From contig JAIVFH010000120.1 in NCBI GenBank assembly GCA_025765595.1, forward strand, positions 1 to 64,000: a stretch of 64,000 nucleotides of DNA. The letters are read 5' to 3'. The position numbers were made by a program, and so were the translations under genes. This DNA comes from Obelidium mucronatum (lineage: Eukaryota > Chytridiomycota > Chytridiomycetes > Chytridiales > Chytriomycetaceae). Below, in pieces: positions 37,401 to 52,900 of this stretch. A model generated the notes under the pieces. The model was not told the origin of the DNA and ran no database searches. It saw only the letters and a program-made list of their open reading frames with translations. Position 1 is the stretch's first letter, and each line of letters starts with the position of its first letter.

Positions 37401-40398
37401 GCGGATGGAATGCCCGACTGCTGTGAATCCCTGGTGCTCGAGAAATATCGCCAAGAAGCAATACATCTGAGCCACAGAGATTCAGCATGGCAGAGAGACA
37501 TCCAGAACCCGCCCCGATCGTTTCCAGTGGTTCCGTTCGTCCCAGTAGTTCTGGTCAAGTAGCGCCTGACGGAAACGAGCGGGCGGATGGAATGCCCGAC
37601 TGCTGTGAATCCCTGGTGCTCGAAAAATATCGCCAGGAAGCAATACCTCTGAGCCACAGAGATTCAGCATGGCAGAGAGACATCCAGAACCCGCCCCGAT
37701 CGTTTCCAGTGGTTCCGCTCGTCCCAGTAGTTCCTGGTCAAGTAGCGCCTGCAGGAAACAAACGGGCGGATGGAATGCCCGACTGCTGTGAATCCCTGGT
37801 GCTCGAGAAATATCGCCAAGAAGCAATACATCTGAGCCACAGAGATTCAGCATGGCAGAGAGACATCCAGAACCCGCCCCGATCGTTTCCAGTGGTTCCG
37901 CTCGTCCCAGTAGTTCCAATCGGGTAGCACCTACTTGTAAAGACTTTTAACGATTGGGTAGTCCTGGCATGACGTGAAAATTCTTGGCGTTAGTCGCGTT
38001 TATGCCCGACAAACAACAAACAAAAACATACAAAAATCAGGCCGAGGACTCAAAGATGTTCAGAACGTAAATAAATGGAAGCTTTCAAAGCGGCGATGTG
38101 CAGATGACGCGTGTTTTGTTTCAACAGGCTGAGTAGCGCTTTCGAGGGGCGCATTAAACGCTTAGACGGCGTCCAGCCAACAACCAGTGACTTTATGCTG
38201 TATTTCTAGGTCGAACGCTGCATCGGCGGTGGGTGCTGTAAATATCTGTAATATCTTGGGTCAAAGATCAGGAGGAACGAAACAAGATTTCTGGCAGCCA
38301 AACTATAGTCATACCAGAGTCCGAGACTGCAGCGTAGGCAAATATATTCATGACATAGCGGCTGAGAAGCGGCGGCGCGGTTCGGACGACTGGCAGTAGG
38401 TATTTGTTGACAGGCAGGAGAATCTGACAAAGTCGGTTTTTGTTGAAGTTCTTCATCAATAAATAAATACCAAATTTAAAATTAATATTTTCTATTATTT
38501 TCAAATACAATTTAAAGCAATAGGTATTATAAATTGGAGCATATATTGCGGTTTATTTGCTTTAAACAAGGCTCGGCTGATGCTTTTAGCCGCGACGCTG
38601 GGGCGGTGGTTGTTCTGAGTTTGGCACCAACTTGGAAGAAAAAAGACAAATGCAAGCAACGCGCCGAGAATATGGTCGCCAGTAGCCCCAGAATGCGGCG
38701 CCTCACGTGTAGAATTCTTTGTTCTGCAGGAGAGCGGCAAATTCTCAGTATCAGGAGACTCTCAAAAAGAGAACTCACCACAATTTGCAAGAAGAACGCA
38801 TATTGACGCCCATAGCAGAACCCATAGAAAACGGAACCAAGTCGCCGAGAATGTGACTTGAATGGAGCGACTTGAATGGAGCCCCTAAAGCAATAGCAAA
38901 AAAAGAATCCTTGTTAACATTATCGCCGAGAGTCCGAAAAGCGTCGAAAACGAACCATAATTTGATAGATTGAGGTGAAGTTCCCGTAAAATAGCACCAG
39001 CAGGAAACGAACGGGCGAATGGAATGCCCGACTGCTGTGAATCCCTGGTGCTCGAAAAATATCGCCAAGAAGCAATACATCTGAGCCACAGAGATTCAGC
39101 AGTGGCAGAGAGACATCCAGAACCCGCCCCGATCAGTTTCCAGTGGCTCCGCTCGTCCCAGTAGTTCCGGTCAAGTAGCGCCTGAAGGAAACGAGCGGGC
39201 GGATGGAATGCCCGACTGCTGTGAATCCCTGGTGCTCGAAAAATATCGCCAAGAAGCAATACATCTGAGCCACAGAGATTCAGCAGTGGCAGAGAGACAT
39301 CCAGAACCCGCCCCGATCGTTTCCAGTGGCTCCGCTCGTCCCAGTAGTTCCGGTCAAGTAGCGCCTGAAGGAAACGAGCGGGCGGATGGAATGCCCGACT
39401 GCTGTGAATCCCTGGTGCTCGAAAAATATCGCCAAGAAGCAATACATCTGAGCCACAGAGATTCAGCATGGCAGAGAGACATCCAGAACCCGCCCCGATC
39501 GTTTCCAGTGGTTCCGCTCGTCCCAGTAGTTCCGGTCAAGTAGCGCCTGAAGGAAACGAACGGGCGGATGGAATGCCCGACTGCTGTGAATCCCTGGTGC
39601 CCGAGAAATATCGCCAAGAAGCAATACATCTGAGCCACAGAGATTCAGCATGGCAGAGAGACATCCAGAACCCGCCCCGATCGTTTCCAGTGGTTCCGCT
39701 CGTCCCAGTAGTTCCAATCGGGTAGCACCTACTTGTAAAGACTTTTAACGATTGGGTAGTCCTGGCATGACGTGAAAATTCTTGGCGTTAGTCGCGTTTA
39801 TGCCCGACAAACAACAAACAAAAACATACAAAAATCAGGCCGAGGACTCAAAGATGTTCAGAACGTAAATAAATGGAAGCTTAAATAAATGGAAGCTTTC
39901 AAAGCGGCGATGTGCAGATGACGCGTGTTTTGTTTCAACAGGCTGAGTAGCGCTTTCGAGGGGCGCATTAAACGCTTAGACGGCGTCCAGCCAACAACCA
40001 GTGACTTTATGCTGTATTTCTAGTTCGAAAGCTGCATCGGCGGTGGGGGCTGTAAATATCTGTAATATCTTGGTTCAAAGATCAGGAGGAACGAAACAAG
40101 ATTTCTGGCAGCCAAACTTTAGTCATACCAGAGCCCGAGACTGCAGCGTAGGCAAATATATTCATGACATAGCGGCTGAGAAGCGGCGGCGCGGTTCGGA
40201 CGACTGGCAGTAGGTATTTGTTGACAGGCAGGAGAATGTGACAATGTCGGTTTTTGTTGAAGTTCTTCATCAATAAATAAATACCAAATTTAAAAATTAA
40301 TATTTTCTATTATTTTCAAATACAATTTAAAGCAATAGGTATTATAAATTGGAGCATATATTGCGGTATATTTGCTTTAAACAAGGCTCGGCTGATGC

Positions 40399-40968
40399 TT
40401 TTGGCCGCGACGCTGGGGCGGTTGTTGTTCTGAGTTTGGCACCAACTTGGAAGAAAAGAGACAAATGCAAGCAAAGCGCCGAGAATGTGGTCGCTAGTAG
40501 CCCCACCACAGCCGCATCGAAAACTGCTTTGGATGGCGAATGGAACGCCCCATTGCTCGGAGCCCCAGTGAGCTGGATATGTCGCCTGGAAAGCTCCAGA
40601 CAACACTCCAGACCACCCGGGGTCCAAACAACAAGACGCCCAGAACCCGCACCTTGCTTTCCTGTCGTATAGTCGGAGTGGAGCACTCAAAAGAAACATG
40701 TGTCTAACTGGTAGCGGTTTGTAGCATGCTACGCGGTCGCTGCACGATAAAAGCCGCGTTAATACGATGCCGAAACATCTAAAAGCAGAGCTACTCACCA
40801 CCGCCGCATCCAAAACTGCTTTGGATGGCGAATGGAACGCCCCACTGCTCGGAGCCCCAGTGAGCTGGATATGTCGCCTGGAAAGCTCCAGACAACACTA
40901 CAGACCACCCGGAGTCCAAACAACAAGACGCCCAGAACCCGCACCTTGCTTTCCTGGGAAACGAGCGG
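40399..40968. repeat. Variant module pair in array 3 (second)
   Basis: Near-identical repeat of 36831-37400, showing that a composite of about 3.6 kb was duplicated as one block. Confidence 0.8.
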
Positions 40969-43900
40969 GCGGATGGAATGCCCGACTGCTGTGAATCCCT
41001 GGTGCTCGAAAAATATCGCCAAGAAGCAATACATCTGAGCCACAGAGATTCAGCATGGCAGAGAGACATCCAGAACCCGCCCCGATCGTTTCCAGTGGTT
41101 GCGCTCGTCCCAGTAGTTCCAATCGGGTAGCACCTACTTGTGAAGACTTTTAACAATTGGGTAGTCCTGGCATGACGTGAAAATTCTTGGCGTTAGTCGC
41201 GTTTATGCCCGACAAACAACAAACAAAAACATACAAAAATCAGGCCGAGGACTCAAAGATGTTCAGAACGTAAATAAATGGAAGCTTTCAAAGCGGCGAT
41301 GTGCAGATGACGCGTGTTTTGTTTCAACAGGCTGAGTAGCGCTTTCGAGGGGCGCATTAAACGCTTAGACGGCGTCCATCCAGCCACCAGTGACTTTATG
41401 CTGTATTTCTGGGTCGAACGCTGCATCGGCGGTGGGTGCTGTAAATATCTGTAATGTCTTGGGTCAAAGATCAGGAGGAACGAAACAAGATTTCTGGCAG
41501 CTAAACTATAGTCATACCTGAGCCCGAGACTGCAGCGCAGGCAAATATATTCATGACATAGCGGCTGAGAAGCGGCGGCGCGGTTCGGACGACTGGCAGT
41601 AGGTATTTGTTGACAGGCAGGAGAATCTGACAAAGTCGGTTTTTGTTGAAGTTCTTCATCAATAAATAAATACCAAATTTTAAAATTAATATTTTCTATT
41701 ATTTTCAAATACAATTTAAAGCAATAGGTATTATAAATTGGAGCATATATTGCGGTTTATTTGCTTTAAACAAGGCTCGGCTGATGCTTTTGGCCGCGAC
41801 GCTGGGGCGGTGGTTGTTCTGAGTTTGGCACCAACTTGGAAGAAAAAAGACAAATGCAAGCAACGCGCCGAGAATATGGTCGCCAGTAGCCCCAGAATGC
41901 GGCGCCTCACGTGTAGAATTCTTTGTTCTGCAGGAGAGCGGCAAATTCTCAGTATCAGGAGACTCTCAAAAAGAGAACTCACCACAATTTGCAAGAAGAA
42001 CGCATATTGACGCCCATAGCAGAACCCATAGAAAACGGAACCAAGTCGCCGAGAATGTGACTTGAATGGAGCGACTTGAATGGAGCGACTTGAATGGAGC
42101 CCCTAAAGCAATAGCAAAAAAAGAATCCTTGTTAACATTATCGCCGAGAGTCCGAAAAGCGTCGAAAACGAACCATAATTTGATAGATTGAGGTGAAGTT
42201 CCCGTAAAATAGCACCAGCAGGAAACGAACGGGCGGATGGAATGCCCGACTGCTGTGAATCCCTGGTGCTCGAAAAATATCGCCAAGAAGCAATACATCT
42301 GAGCCACAGAGATTCAGCGTGGCAGAGAGACATCCAGAACCCGCCCCGATCGTTTCCAGTGGCTCCGCTCGTCCCAGTAGTTCCGGTCAAGTAGCGCCTG
42401 AAGAAAACGAGCGGGCGGATGGAATGCCCGACTGCTGTGAATCCCTGGTGCTCGAAAAATATCGCCAAGAAGCAATACATCTGAGCCACAGAGATTCAGC
42501 GTGGCAGAGAGACATCCAGAACCCGCCCCGATCGTTTCCAGTGGCTCCGCTCGTCCCAGTAGTTCCGGTCAAGTAGCGCCTGAAGGAAACGAGCGGGCGG
42601 ATGGAATGCCCGACTGCTGTGAATCCCTGGTGCTCGAAAAATATCGCCAAGAAGCAATACATCTGAGCCACAGAGATTCAGCATGGCAGAGAGACATCCA
42701 GAACCCGCCCCGATCGTTTCCAGTGGTTCCGCTCGTCCCAGTAGTTCCAATCGGGTAGCACCTACTTGTAAAGACTTTTAACGATTGGGTAGTCCTGGCA
42801 TGACGTGAAAATTCTTGGCGTTAGTCGCGTTTATGCCCGACAAACAACAAACAAAAACATACAAAAATCAGGCCGAGGACTCAAAGATGTTCAGAACGTA
42901 AATAAATGGAAGCTTAAATAAATGGAAGCTTTCAAAGCGGCGATGTGCAGATGACGCGTGTTTTGTTTCAACAGGCTGAGTAGCGCTTTCGAGGGGCGCA
43001 TTAAACGCTTAGACGGCGTCCAGCCAACAACCAGTGACTTTATGCTGTATTTCTAGGTCGAACGCTGCATCGGCGGTGGGTGCTGTAAATATCTGTAATG
43101 TCTTGGGTCAAAGATCAGGAGGAACGAAACAAGATTTCTGGCAGCTAAACTATAGTCATACCTGAGCCCGAGACTGCAGCGCAGGCAAATATATTCATGA
43201 CATAGCGGCTGAGAAGCGGCGGCGCGGTTCGGACGACTGGCAGTAGGTATTTGTTGACAGGCAGGAGAATCTGACAAAGTCGGTTTTTGTTAAAGTTCTT
43301 CTCAATAAATAAATAACCAAATTAAAAATTAATATTTTCTATTATTTTCAAATACAATTTAAAGCAATAGGTATTATAAATTGGAGCATATATTGCGGTT
43401 TATTTGCTTTAAACAAGGCTCGGCTGATGCTTTTGGCCGCGACGCTGGGGCGGTGGTTGTTCTGAGTTTGGCACCAACTTGGAAGAAAAAAGACAAATGC
43501 AAGCAACGCGCCGAGAATATGGTCGCCAGTAGCCCCAGAATGCGACGCCTCACGTGGAGAATTCTTTGTTCTGCAGGAGAGCGGCAAATTCTCAGTATCA
43601 GGAGACTCTCAAAAGAGAACTCACCACAATTTGCAAGAAGAACGCATATTGACGCCCATAGCAGAACCCATAGAAAACGGAACCAAGTCGCCGAGAATGT
43701 GACTTGAATGGAGCGACTTGAATGGAGCGACTTGAATGGAGCCCCTAAAGCAATAGCAAAAAAAGAATCCTTGTTAACATTATCGCCGAGAGTCCGAAAA
43801 GCGTCGAAAACGAACCATAATTTGATAGATTGAGGTGAAGTTCCCGTAAAATAGCACCAGCAGGAAACGAACGGGCGGATGGAATGCCCGACTGCTGTGA

Positions 43901-46900
43901 ATCCCTGGTGCTCGAAAAATATCGCCAAGAAGCAATACATCTGAGCCACAGAGATTCAGCGTGGCAGAGAGACATCCAGAACCCGCCCCGATCGTTTCCA
44001 GTGGCTCCGCTCGTCCCAGTAGTTCCGGTCAAGTAGCGCCTGAAGAAAACGAGCGGGCGGATGGAATGCCCGACTGCTGTGAATCCCTGGTGCTCGAAAA
44101 ATATCGCCAAGAAGCAATACATCTGAGCCACAGAGATTCAGCGTGGCAGAGAGACATCCAGAACCCGCCCCGATCGTTTCCAGTGGCTCCGCTCGTCCCA
44201 GTAGTTCCGGTCAAGTAGCGCCTGAAGGAAACGAGCGGGCGGATGGAATGCCCGACTGCTGTGAATCCCTGGTGCTCGAAAAATATCGCCAAGAAGCAAT
44301 ACATCTGAGCCACAGAGATTCAGCATGGCAGAGAGACATCCAGAACCCGCCCCGATCGTTTCCAGTGGTTCCGCTCGTCCCAGTAGTTCCGGTCAAGTAG
44401 CGCCTGAAGGAAACGAACGGGCGGATGGAATGCCCGACTGCTGTGAATCCCTGGTGCCCGAGAAATATCGCCAAGAAGCAATACATCTGAGCCACAGAGA
44501 TTCAGCATGGCAGAGAGACATCCAGAACCCGCCCCGATCGTTTCCAGTGGTTCCGCTCGTCCCAGTAGTTCCAATCGGGTAGCACCTACTTGTAAAGACT
44601 TTTAACGATTGGGTAGTCCTGGCATGACGTGAAAATTCTTGGCGTTAGTCGCGTTTATGCCCGACAAACAACAAACAAAAACATACAAAAATCAGGCCGA
44701 GGACTCAAAGATGTTCAGAACGTAAATAAATGGAAGCTTAAATAAATGGAAGCTTTCAAAGCGGCGATGTGCAGATGACGCGTGTTTTGTTTCAACAGGC
44801 TGAGTAGCGCTTTCGAGGGGCGCATTAAACGCTTAGACGGCGTCCAGCCAACAACCAGTGACTTTATGCTGTATTTCTAGGTCGAACGCTGCATCGGCGG
44901 TGGGTGCTGTAAATATCTGTAATGTCTTGGGTCAAAGATCAGGAGGAACGAAACAAGATTTCTGGCAGCTAAACTATAGTCATACCTGAGCCCGAGACTG
45001 CAGCGCAGGCAAATATATTCATGACATAGCGGCTGAGAAGCGGCGGCGCGGTTCGGACGACTGGCAGTAGGTATTTGTTGACAGGCAGGAGAATCTGACA
45101 AAGTCGGTTTTTGTTAAAGTTCTTCTCAATAAATAAATAACCAAATTAAAAATTAATATTTTCTATTATTTTCAAATACAATTTAAAGCAATAGGTATTA
45201 TAAATTGGAGCATATATTGCGGTTTATTTGCTTTAAACAAGGCTCGGCTGATGCTTTTGGCCGCGACACTGGGGCGGTTGTTGTTCTGAGTTTGGCACCA
45301 ACTTGGAAGAAAAAAGACAAATGCAAGCAACGCGCCGAGAATATGGTCGCCAGTAGCCCCAGAATGCGACGCCTCACGTGGAGAATTCTTTGTTCTGCAG
45401 GAGAGCGGCAAATTCTCAGTATCAGGAGACTCTCAAAAAGAGAACTCACCACAATTTGCAAGAAGAACGCATATTGTCGCCAATAGCAGAACCCATAGAA
45501 AACGGAACCAAGTCGCCGAGAATGTGACTTGAATGGAGCGACTTGAATGGAGCGACTTGAATGGAGCCCCTAAAGCAATAGCAAAAAAAGAATCCTTGTT
45601 AACATTATCGCCGAGAGTCCGAAAAGCGTCGAAAACGAACCATAATTTGATAGATTGAGGTGAAGTTCCCGTAAAATAGCACCAGCAGGAAACGAACGGG
45701 CGGATGGAATGCCCGACTGCTGTGAATCCCTGGTGCTCGAAAAATATCGCCAAGAAGCAATACATCTGAGCCACAGAGATTCAGCGTGGCAGAGAGACAT
45801 CCAGAACCCGCCCCGATCGTTTCCAGTGGCTCCGCTCGTCCCAGTAGTTCCGGTCAAGTAGCGCCTGAAGGAAACGAGCGGGCGGATGGAATGCCCGACT
45901 GCTGTGAATCCCTGGTGCTCGAAAAATATCGCCAAGAAGCAATACATCTGAGCCACAGAGATTCAGCATGGCAGAGAGACATCCAGAACCCGCCCCGATC
46001 GTTTCCAGTGGTTCCGCTCGTCCCAGTAGTTCCGGTCAAGTAGCGCCTGAAGGAAACGAACGGGCGGATGGAATGCCCGACTGCTGTGAATCCCTGGTGC
46101 CCGAGAAATATCGCCAAGAAGCAATACATCTGAGCCACAGAGATTCAGCATGGCAGAGAGACATCCAGAACCCGCCCCGATCGTTTCCAGTGGTTCCGCT
46201 CGTCCCAGTAGTTCCAATCGGGTAGCACCTACTTGTAAAGACTTTTAACGATTGGGTAGTCCTGGCATGACGTGAAAATTCTTGGCGTTAGTCGCGTTTA
46301 TGCCCGACAAACAACAAACAAAAACATACAAAAATCAGGCCGAGGACTCAAAGATGTTCAGAACGTAAATAAATGGAAGCTTAAATAAATGGAAGCTTTC
46401 AAAGCGGCGATGTGCAGATGACGCGTGTTTTGTTTCAACAGGCTGAGTAGCGCTTTCGAGGGGCGCATTAAACGCTTAGACGGCGTCCAGCCAACAACCA
46501 GTGACTTTATGCTGTATTTCTAGGTCGAACGCTGCATCGGCGGTGGGGGCTGTAAATATCTGTAATATCTTGGTTCAAAGATCAGGAGGAACGAAACAAG
46601 ATTTCTGGCAGCTAAACTTTAGTCATACCAGAGCCCGAGACTGCAGCGTAGGCAAATATATTCATGACATAGCGGCTGAGAAGCGGCGGCGCGGTTCGGA
46701 CGACTGGCAGTAGGTATTTGTTGACAGGCAGGAGAATCTGACAAAGTCGGTTTTTGTTAAAGTTCTTCTCAATAAATAAATAACCAAATTAAAAATTAAT
46801 ATTTTCTATTATTTTCAAATACAATTTAAAGCAATAGGTATTATAAATTGGAGCATATATTGCGGTTTATTTGCTTTAAACAAGGCTCGGCTGATGCTTT

Positions 46901-49900
46901 TGGCCGCGACGCTGGGGCGGTGGTTGTTCTGAGTTTGGCACCAACTTGGAAGAAAAAAGACAAATGCAAGCAACGCGCCGAGAATATGGTCGCCAGTAGC
47001 CCCAGAATGCGACGCCTCACGTGGAGAATTCTTTGTTCTGCAGGAGAGCGGCAAATTCTCAGTATCAGGAGACTCTCAAAAAGAGAACTCACCACAATTT
47101 GCAAGAAGAACGCATATTGACGCCCATAGCAGAACCCATAGAAAACGGAACCAAGTCGCCGAGAATGTGACTTGAATGGAGCGACTTGAATGGAGCCCCT
47201 AAAGCAATAGCAAAAAAAGAATCCTTGTTAACATCATCGCCGAGAGTCCGAAAAGCGTCGAAAACGAACCATAATTTGATAGATTGAGATGAAGTTCCCG
47301 TGAAGTAGCGCCTGCAGGATACGATCGGGCGGATGGAATGCCCGACTGCTGTGAATCCCTGGTGCTCGAGAAATATCGCCAAGAAGCAATACATCTGAGC
47401 CACAGAGATTCAGCATGGCAGAGAGACATCCAGAACCCGCCCCGATCGTTTCCAGTGGTTCCGCTCGTCCCAGTAGTTCCGATCAAGTAGCGCCTGAAGG
47501 AAACGAACGGGCGGATGGAATGCCCGACTGCTGTGAATCCCTGGTGCTCGAAAAATATCGCCAAGAAGCAATACATCTGAGCCACAGAGATTCAGCATGG
47601 CAGCAAGACATCCAGAACCCGCCCCGATCGTTTCCAGTGGTTGCGCTCGTCCCAGTAGTTCTGGTCAGGTAGCGCCTGCAGGAAACGAACGGGCGGATGG
47701 AATGCCCGACTGCTGTGAATCCCTGGTGCTCGAAAAATATCGCCAAGAAGCAATACATCTGAGCCACAGAGATTCAGCATGGCAGAGAGACATCCAGAAC
47801 CCGCCCCGATCGTTTCCAGTGGTTGCGCTCGTCCCAGTAGTTCCCGTGAAGTAGCGCCTGCAGGAAACGAACGGGCGGATGGAATGCCCGACTGCTGTGA
47901 ATCCCTGGTGCTCGAGAAATATCGCCAAGAAGCAATACATCTGAGCCACAGAGATTCAGCATGGCAGAGAGACATCCAGAACCCGCCCCGATCGTTTCCA
48001 GTGGTTGCGCTCGTCCCAGTAGTTCTGGTCAGGTAGCGCCTGCAGGAAACGAACGGGCGGATGGAATGCCCGACTGCTGTGAATCCCTGGTGCTCGAAAA
48101 ATATCGCCAAGAAGCAATACATCTGAGCCACAGAGATTCAGCATGGCAGAGAGACATCCAGAACCCGCCCCGATCGTTTCCAGTGGTTGCGCTCGTCCCA
48201 GTAGTTCCCGTGAAGTAGCGCCTGCAGGAAACGAACGGGCGGATGGAATGCCCGACTGCTGTGAATCCCTGGTGCTCGAGAAATATCGCCAAGAAGCAAT
48301 ACATCTGAGCCACAGAGATTCAGCATGGCAGAGAGACATCCAGAACCCGCCCCGATCGTTTCCAGTGGTTGCGCTCGTCCCAGTAGTTCTGGTCAGGTAG
48401 CGCCTGCAGGAAACGAACGGGCGGATGGAATGCCCGACTGCTGTGAATCCCTGGTGCTCGAAAAATATCGCCAAGAAGCAATACATCTGAGCCACAGAGA
48501 TTCAGCATGGCAGAGAGACATCCAGAACCCGCCCCGATCGTTTCCAGTGGTTGCGCTCGTCCCAGTAGTTCCAATCGGGTAGCACCTACTTGTAAAGACT
48601 TTTAACGATTGGGTAGTCCTGGCATGACGTGAAAATTCTTGGCGTTAGTCGCGTTTATGCCCGACAAACAACAAACAAAAACATACAAAAATCAGGCCGA
48701 GGACTCAAAGATGTTCAGAACGTAAATAAATGGAAGCTTTCAAAGCGGCGATGTGCAGATGACGCGTGTTTTGTTTCAACAGGCTGAGTAGCGCTTTCGA
48801 GGGGCGCATTAAACGCTTAGACGGCGTCCATCCAACCACCAGTGACTTTATGCTGTATTTCTGGGTCGAACGCTGCATCGGCGGTGGGGGCTGTAAATAT
48901 CTGTAATATCTTGGTTCAAAGATCAGGAGGAACGAAACAAGATTTCTGGCAGCTAAACTTTAGTCATACCAGAGCCCGAGACTGCAGCGTAGGCAAATAT
49001 ATTCATGACATAGCGGCTGAGAAGCGGCGGCGCGGTTCGGACGACTGGCAGTAGGTATTTGTTGACAGGCAGGAGAATCTGACAAAGTCGGTTTTTGTTA
49101 AAGTTCTTCTCAATAAATAAATAACCAAATTAAAAATTAATATTTTCTATTATTTTCAAATACAATTTAAAGCAATAGGTATTATAAATTGGAGCATATA
49201 TTGCGGTTTATTTGCTTTAAACAAGGCTCGGCTGATGCTTTTGGCCGCGACGCTGGGGCGGTGGTTGTTCTGAGTTTGGCACCAACTTGGAAGAAAAAAG
49301 ACAAATGCAAGCAACGCGCCGAGAATATGGTCGCCAGTAGCCCCAGAATGCGACGCCTCACGTGGAGAATTCTTTGTTCTGCAGGAGAGCGGCAAATTCT
49401 CAGTATCAGGAGACTCTCAAAAAGAGAACTCACCACAATTTGCAAGAAGAACGCATATTGACGCCCATAGCAGAACCCATAGAAAACGGAACCAAGTCGC
49501 CGAGAATGTGACTTGAATGGAGCGACTTGAATGGAGCGACTTGAATGGAGCCCCTAAAGCAATAGCAAAAAAAGAATCCTTGTTAACATTATCGCCGAGA
49601 GTCCGAAAAGCGTCGAAAACGAACCATAATTTGATAGATTGAGGTGAAGTTCCCGTAAAATAGCACCAGCAGGAAACGAACGGGCGGATGGAATGCCCGA
49701 CTGCTGTGAATCCCTGGTGCTCGAAAAATATCGCCAAGAAGCAATACATCTGAGCCACAGAGATTCAGCGTGGCAGAGAGACATCCAGAACCCGCCCCGA
49801 TCGTTTCCAGGGGCTCCGCTCGTCCCAGTAGTTCCGGTCAAGTAGCGCCTGAAGAAAACGAGCGGGCGGATGGAATGCCCGACTGCTGTGAATCCCTGGT

Positions 49901-52900
49901 GCTCGAAAAATATCGCCAAGAAGCAATACATCTGAGCCACAGAGATTCAGCGTGGCAGAGAGACATCCAGAACCCGCCCCGATCGTTTCCAGTGGCTCCG
50001 CTCGTCCCAGTAGTTCCGGTCAAGTAGCGCCTGAAGGAAACGAGCGGGCGGATGGAATGCCCGACTGCTGTGAATCCCTGGTGCTCGAAAAATATCGCCA
50101 AGAAGCAATACATCTGAGCCACAGAGATTCAGCATGGCAGAGAGACATCCAGAACCCGCCCCGATCATTTCCAGTGGCTCCGCTCGTCCCAGTAGTTCCG
50201 GTCAAGTAGCGCCTGAAGGAAACGAGCGGGCGGATGGAATGCCCGACTGCTGTGAATCCCTGGTGCTCGAGAAATATCGCCAAGAAGCAATACATCTGAG
50301 CCACAGAGATTCAGCATGGCAGAGAGACATCCAGAACCCGCCCCGATCGTTTCCAGTGGTTCCGCTCGTCCCAGTAGTTCCGGTCAAGTAGCGCCTGAAG
50401 GAAACGAACGGGCGGATGGAATGCCCGACTGCTGTGAATCCCTGGTGCTCGAAAAATATCGCCAAGAAGCAATACATCTGAGCCACAGAGATTCAGCATG
50501 GCAGAGAGACATCCAGAACCCGCCCCGATCGTTTCCAGTGGTTCCGCTCGTCCCAGTAGTTCCGGTCAAGTAGCGCCTGAAGGAAACGAACGGGCGGATG
50601 GAATGCCCGACTGCTGTGAATCCCTGGTGCCCGAGAAATATCGCCAAGAAGCAATACATCTGAGCCACAGAGATTCAGCATGGCAGAGAGACATCCAGAA
50701 CCCGCCCCGATCGTTTCCAGTGGTTCCGCTCGTCCCAGTAGTTCCAATCGGGTAGCACCTACTTGTAAAGACTTTTAACGATTGGGTAGTCCTGGCATGA
50801 CGTGAAAATTCTTGGCGTTAGTCGCGTTTATGCCCGACAAACAACAAACAAAAACATACAAAAATCAGGCCGAGGACTCAAAGATGTTCAGAACGTAAAT
50901 AAATGGAAGCTTAAATAAATGGAAGCTTTCAAAGCGGCGATGTGCAGATGACGCGTGTTTTGTTTCAACAGGCTGAGTAGCGCTTTCGAGGGGCGCATTA
51001 AACGCTTAGACGGCGTCCAGCCAACAACCAGTGACTTTATGCTGTATTTCTAGGTCGAACGCTGCATCGGCGGTGGGTGCTGTAAATATCTGTAATGTCT
51101 TGGGTCAAAGATCAGGAGGAACGAAACAAGATTTCTGGCAGCTAAACTATAGTCATACCTGAGCCCGAGACTGCAGCGCAGGCAAATATATTCATGACAT
51201 AGCGGCTGAGAAGCGGCGGCGCGGTTCGGACGACTGGCAGTAGGTATTTGTTGACAGGCAGGAGAATCTGACAAAGTCGGTTTTTGTTAAAGTTCTTCTC
51301 AATAAATAAATAACCAAATTAAAAATTAATATTTTCTATTATTTTCAAATACAATTTAAAGCAATAGGTATTATAAATTGGAGCATATATTGCGGTTTAT
51401 TTGCTTTAAACAAGGCTCGGCTGATGCTTTTGGCCGCGACACTGGGGCGGTTGTTGTTCTGAGTTTGGCACCAACTTGGAAGAAAAAAGACAAATGCAAG
51501 CAACGCGCCGAGAATATGGTCGCCAGTAGCCCCAGAATGCGACGCCTCACGTGGAGAATTCTTTGTTCTGCAGGAGAGCGGCAAATTCTCAGTATCACGA
51601 GGCTCTGAAAAAGAGAACTCACCACAATTTGCAAGAAGAACGCATATTGTCGCCAATAGCAGAACCCATAGAAAACGGAACCAAGTCGCCGAGAATGTGA
51701 CTTGAATGGAGCGACTTGAATGGAGCCCCTAAAGCAATAGCAAAAAAAGAATCCTTGTTAACATCATCGCCGAGAGTCCGAAAAGCGTCGAAAACGAACC
51801 ATAATTTGATAGATTGAGATGAAGTTCCCGTGAAGTAGCGCCTGCAGGATACGATCGGGCGGATGGAATGCCCGACTGCTGTGAATCCCTGGTGCTCGAG
51901 AAATATCGCCAAGAAGCAATACATCTGAGCCACAGAGATTCAGCATGGCAGAGAGACATCCAGAACCCGCCCCGATCGTTTCCAGTGGTTCCGCTCGTCC
52001 CAGTAGTTCCGATCAAGTAGCGCCTGAAGGAAACGAACGGGCGGATGGAATGCCCGACTGCTGTGAATCCCTGGTGCTCGAAAAATATCGCCAAGAAGCA
52101 ATACATCTGAGCCACAGAGATTCAGCATGGCAGCAAGACATCCAGAACCCGCCCCGATCGTTTCCAGTGGTTGCGCTCGTCCCAGTAGTTCTGGTCAGGT
52201 AGCGCCTGCAGGAAACGAACGGGCGGATGGAATGCCCGACTGCTGTGAATCCCTGGTGCTCGAAAAATATCGCCAAGAAGCAATACATCTGAGCCACAGA
52301 GATTCAGCATGGCAGAGAGACATCCAGAACCCGCCCCGATCGTTTCCAGTGGTTGCGCTCGTCCCAGTAGTTCCCGTGAAGTAGCGCCTGCAGGAAACGA
52401 ACGGGCGGATGGAATGCCCGACTGCTGTGAATCCCTGGTGCTCGAGAAATATCGCCAAGAAGCAATACATCTGAGCCACAGAGATTCAGCATGGCAGAGA
52501 GACATCCAGAACCCGCCCCGATCGTTTCCAGTGGTTGCGCTCGTCCCAGTAGTTCTGGTCAGGTAGCGCCTGCAGGAAACGAACGGGCGGATGGAATGCC
52601 CGACTGCTGTGAATCCCTGGTGCTCGAAAAATATCGCCAAGAAGCAATACATCTGAGCCACAGAGATTCAGCATGGCAGAGAGACATCCAGAACCCGCCC
52701 CAATCGTTTCCAGTGGTTCCGCTCGTCCCAGTAGTTCCAATCGGGTAGCACCTACTTGTAAAGACTTTTAACGATTGGGTAGTCCTGGCATGACGTGAAA
52801 ATTCTTTGCGTTAGTCGCGTTTATGCCCGACAAACAACAAACAAAAACATACAAACAAGATTTCTGGCAGCTAAACTATAGTCATACCTGAGCCTGAGAC

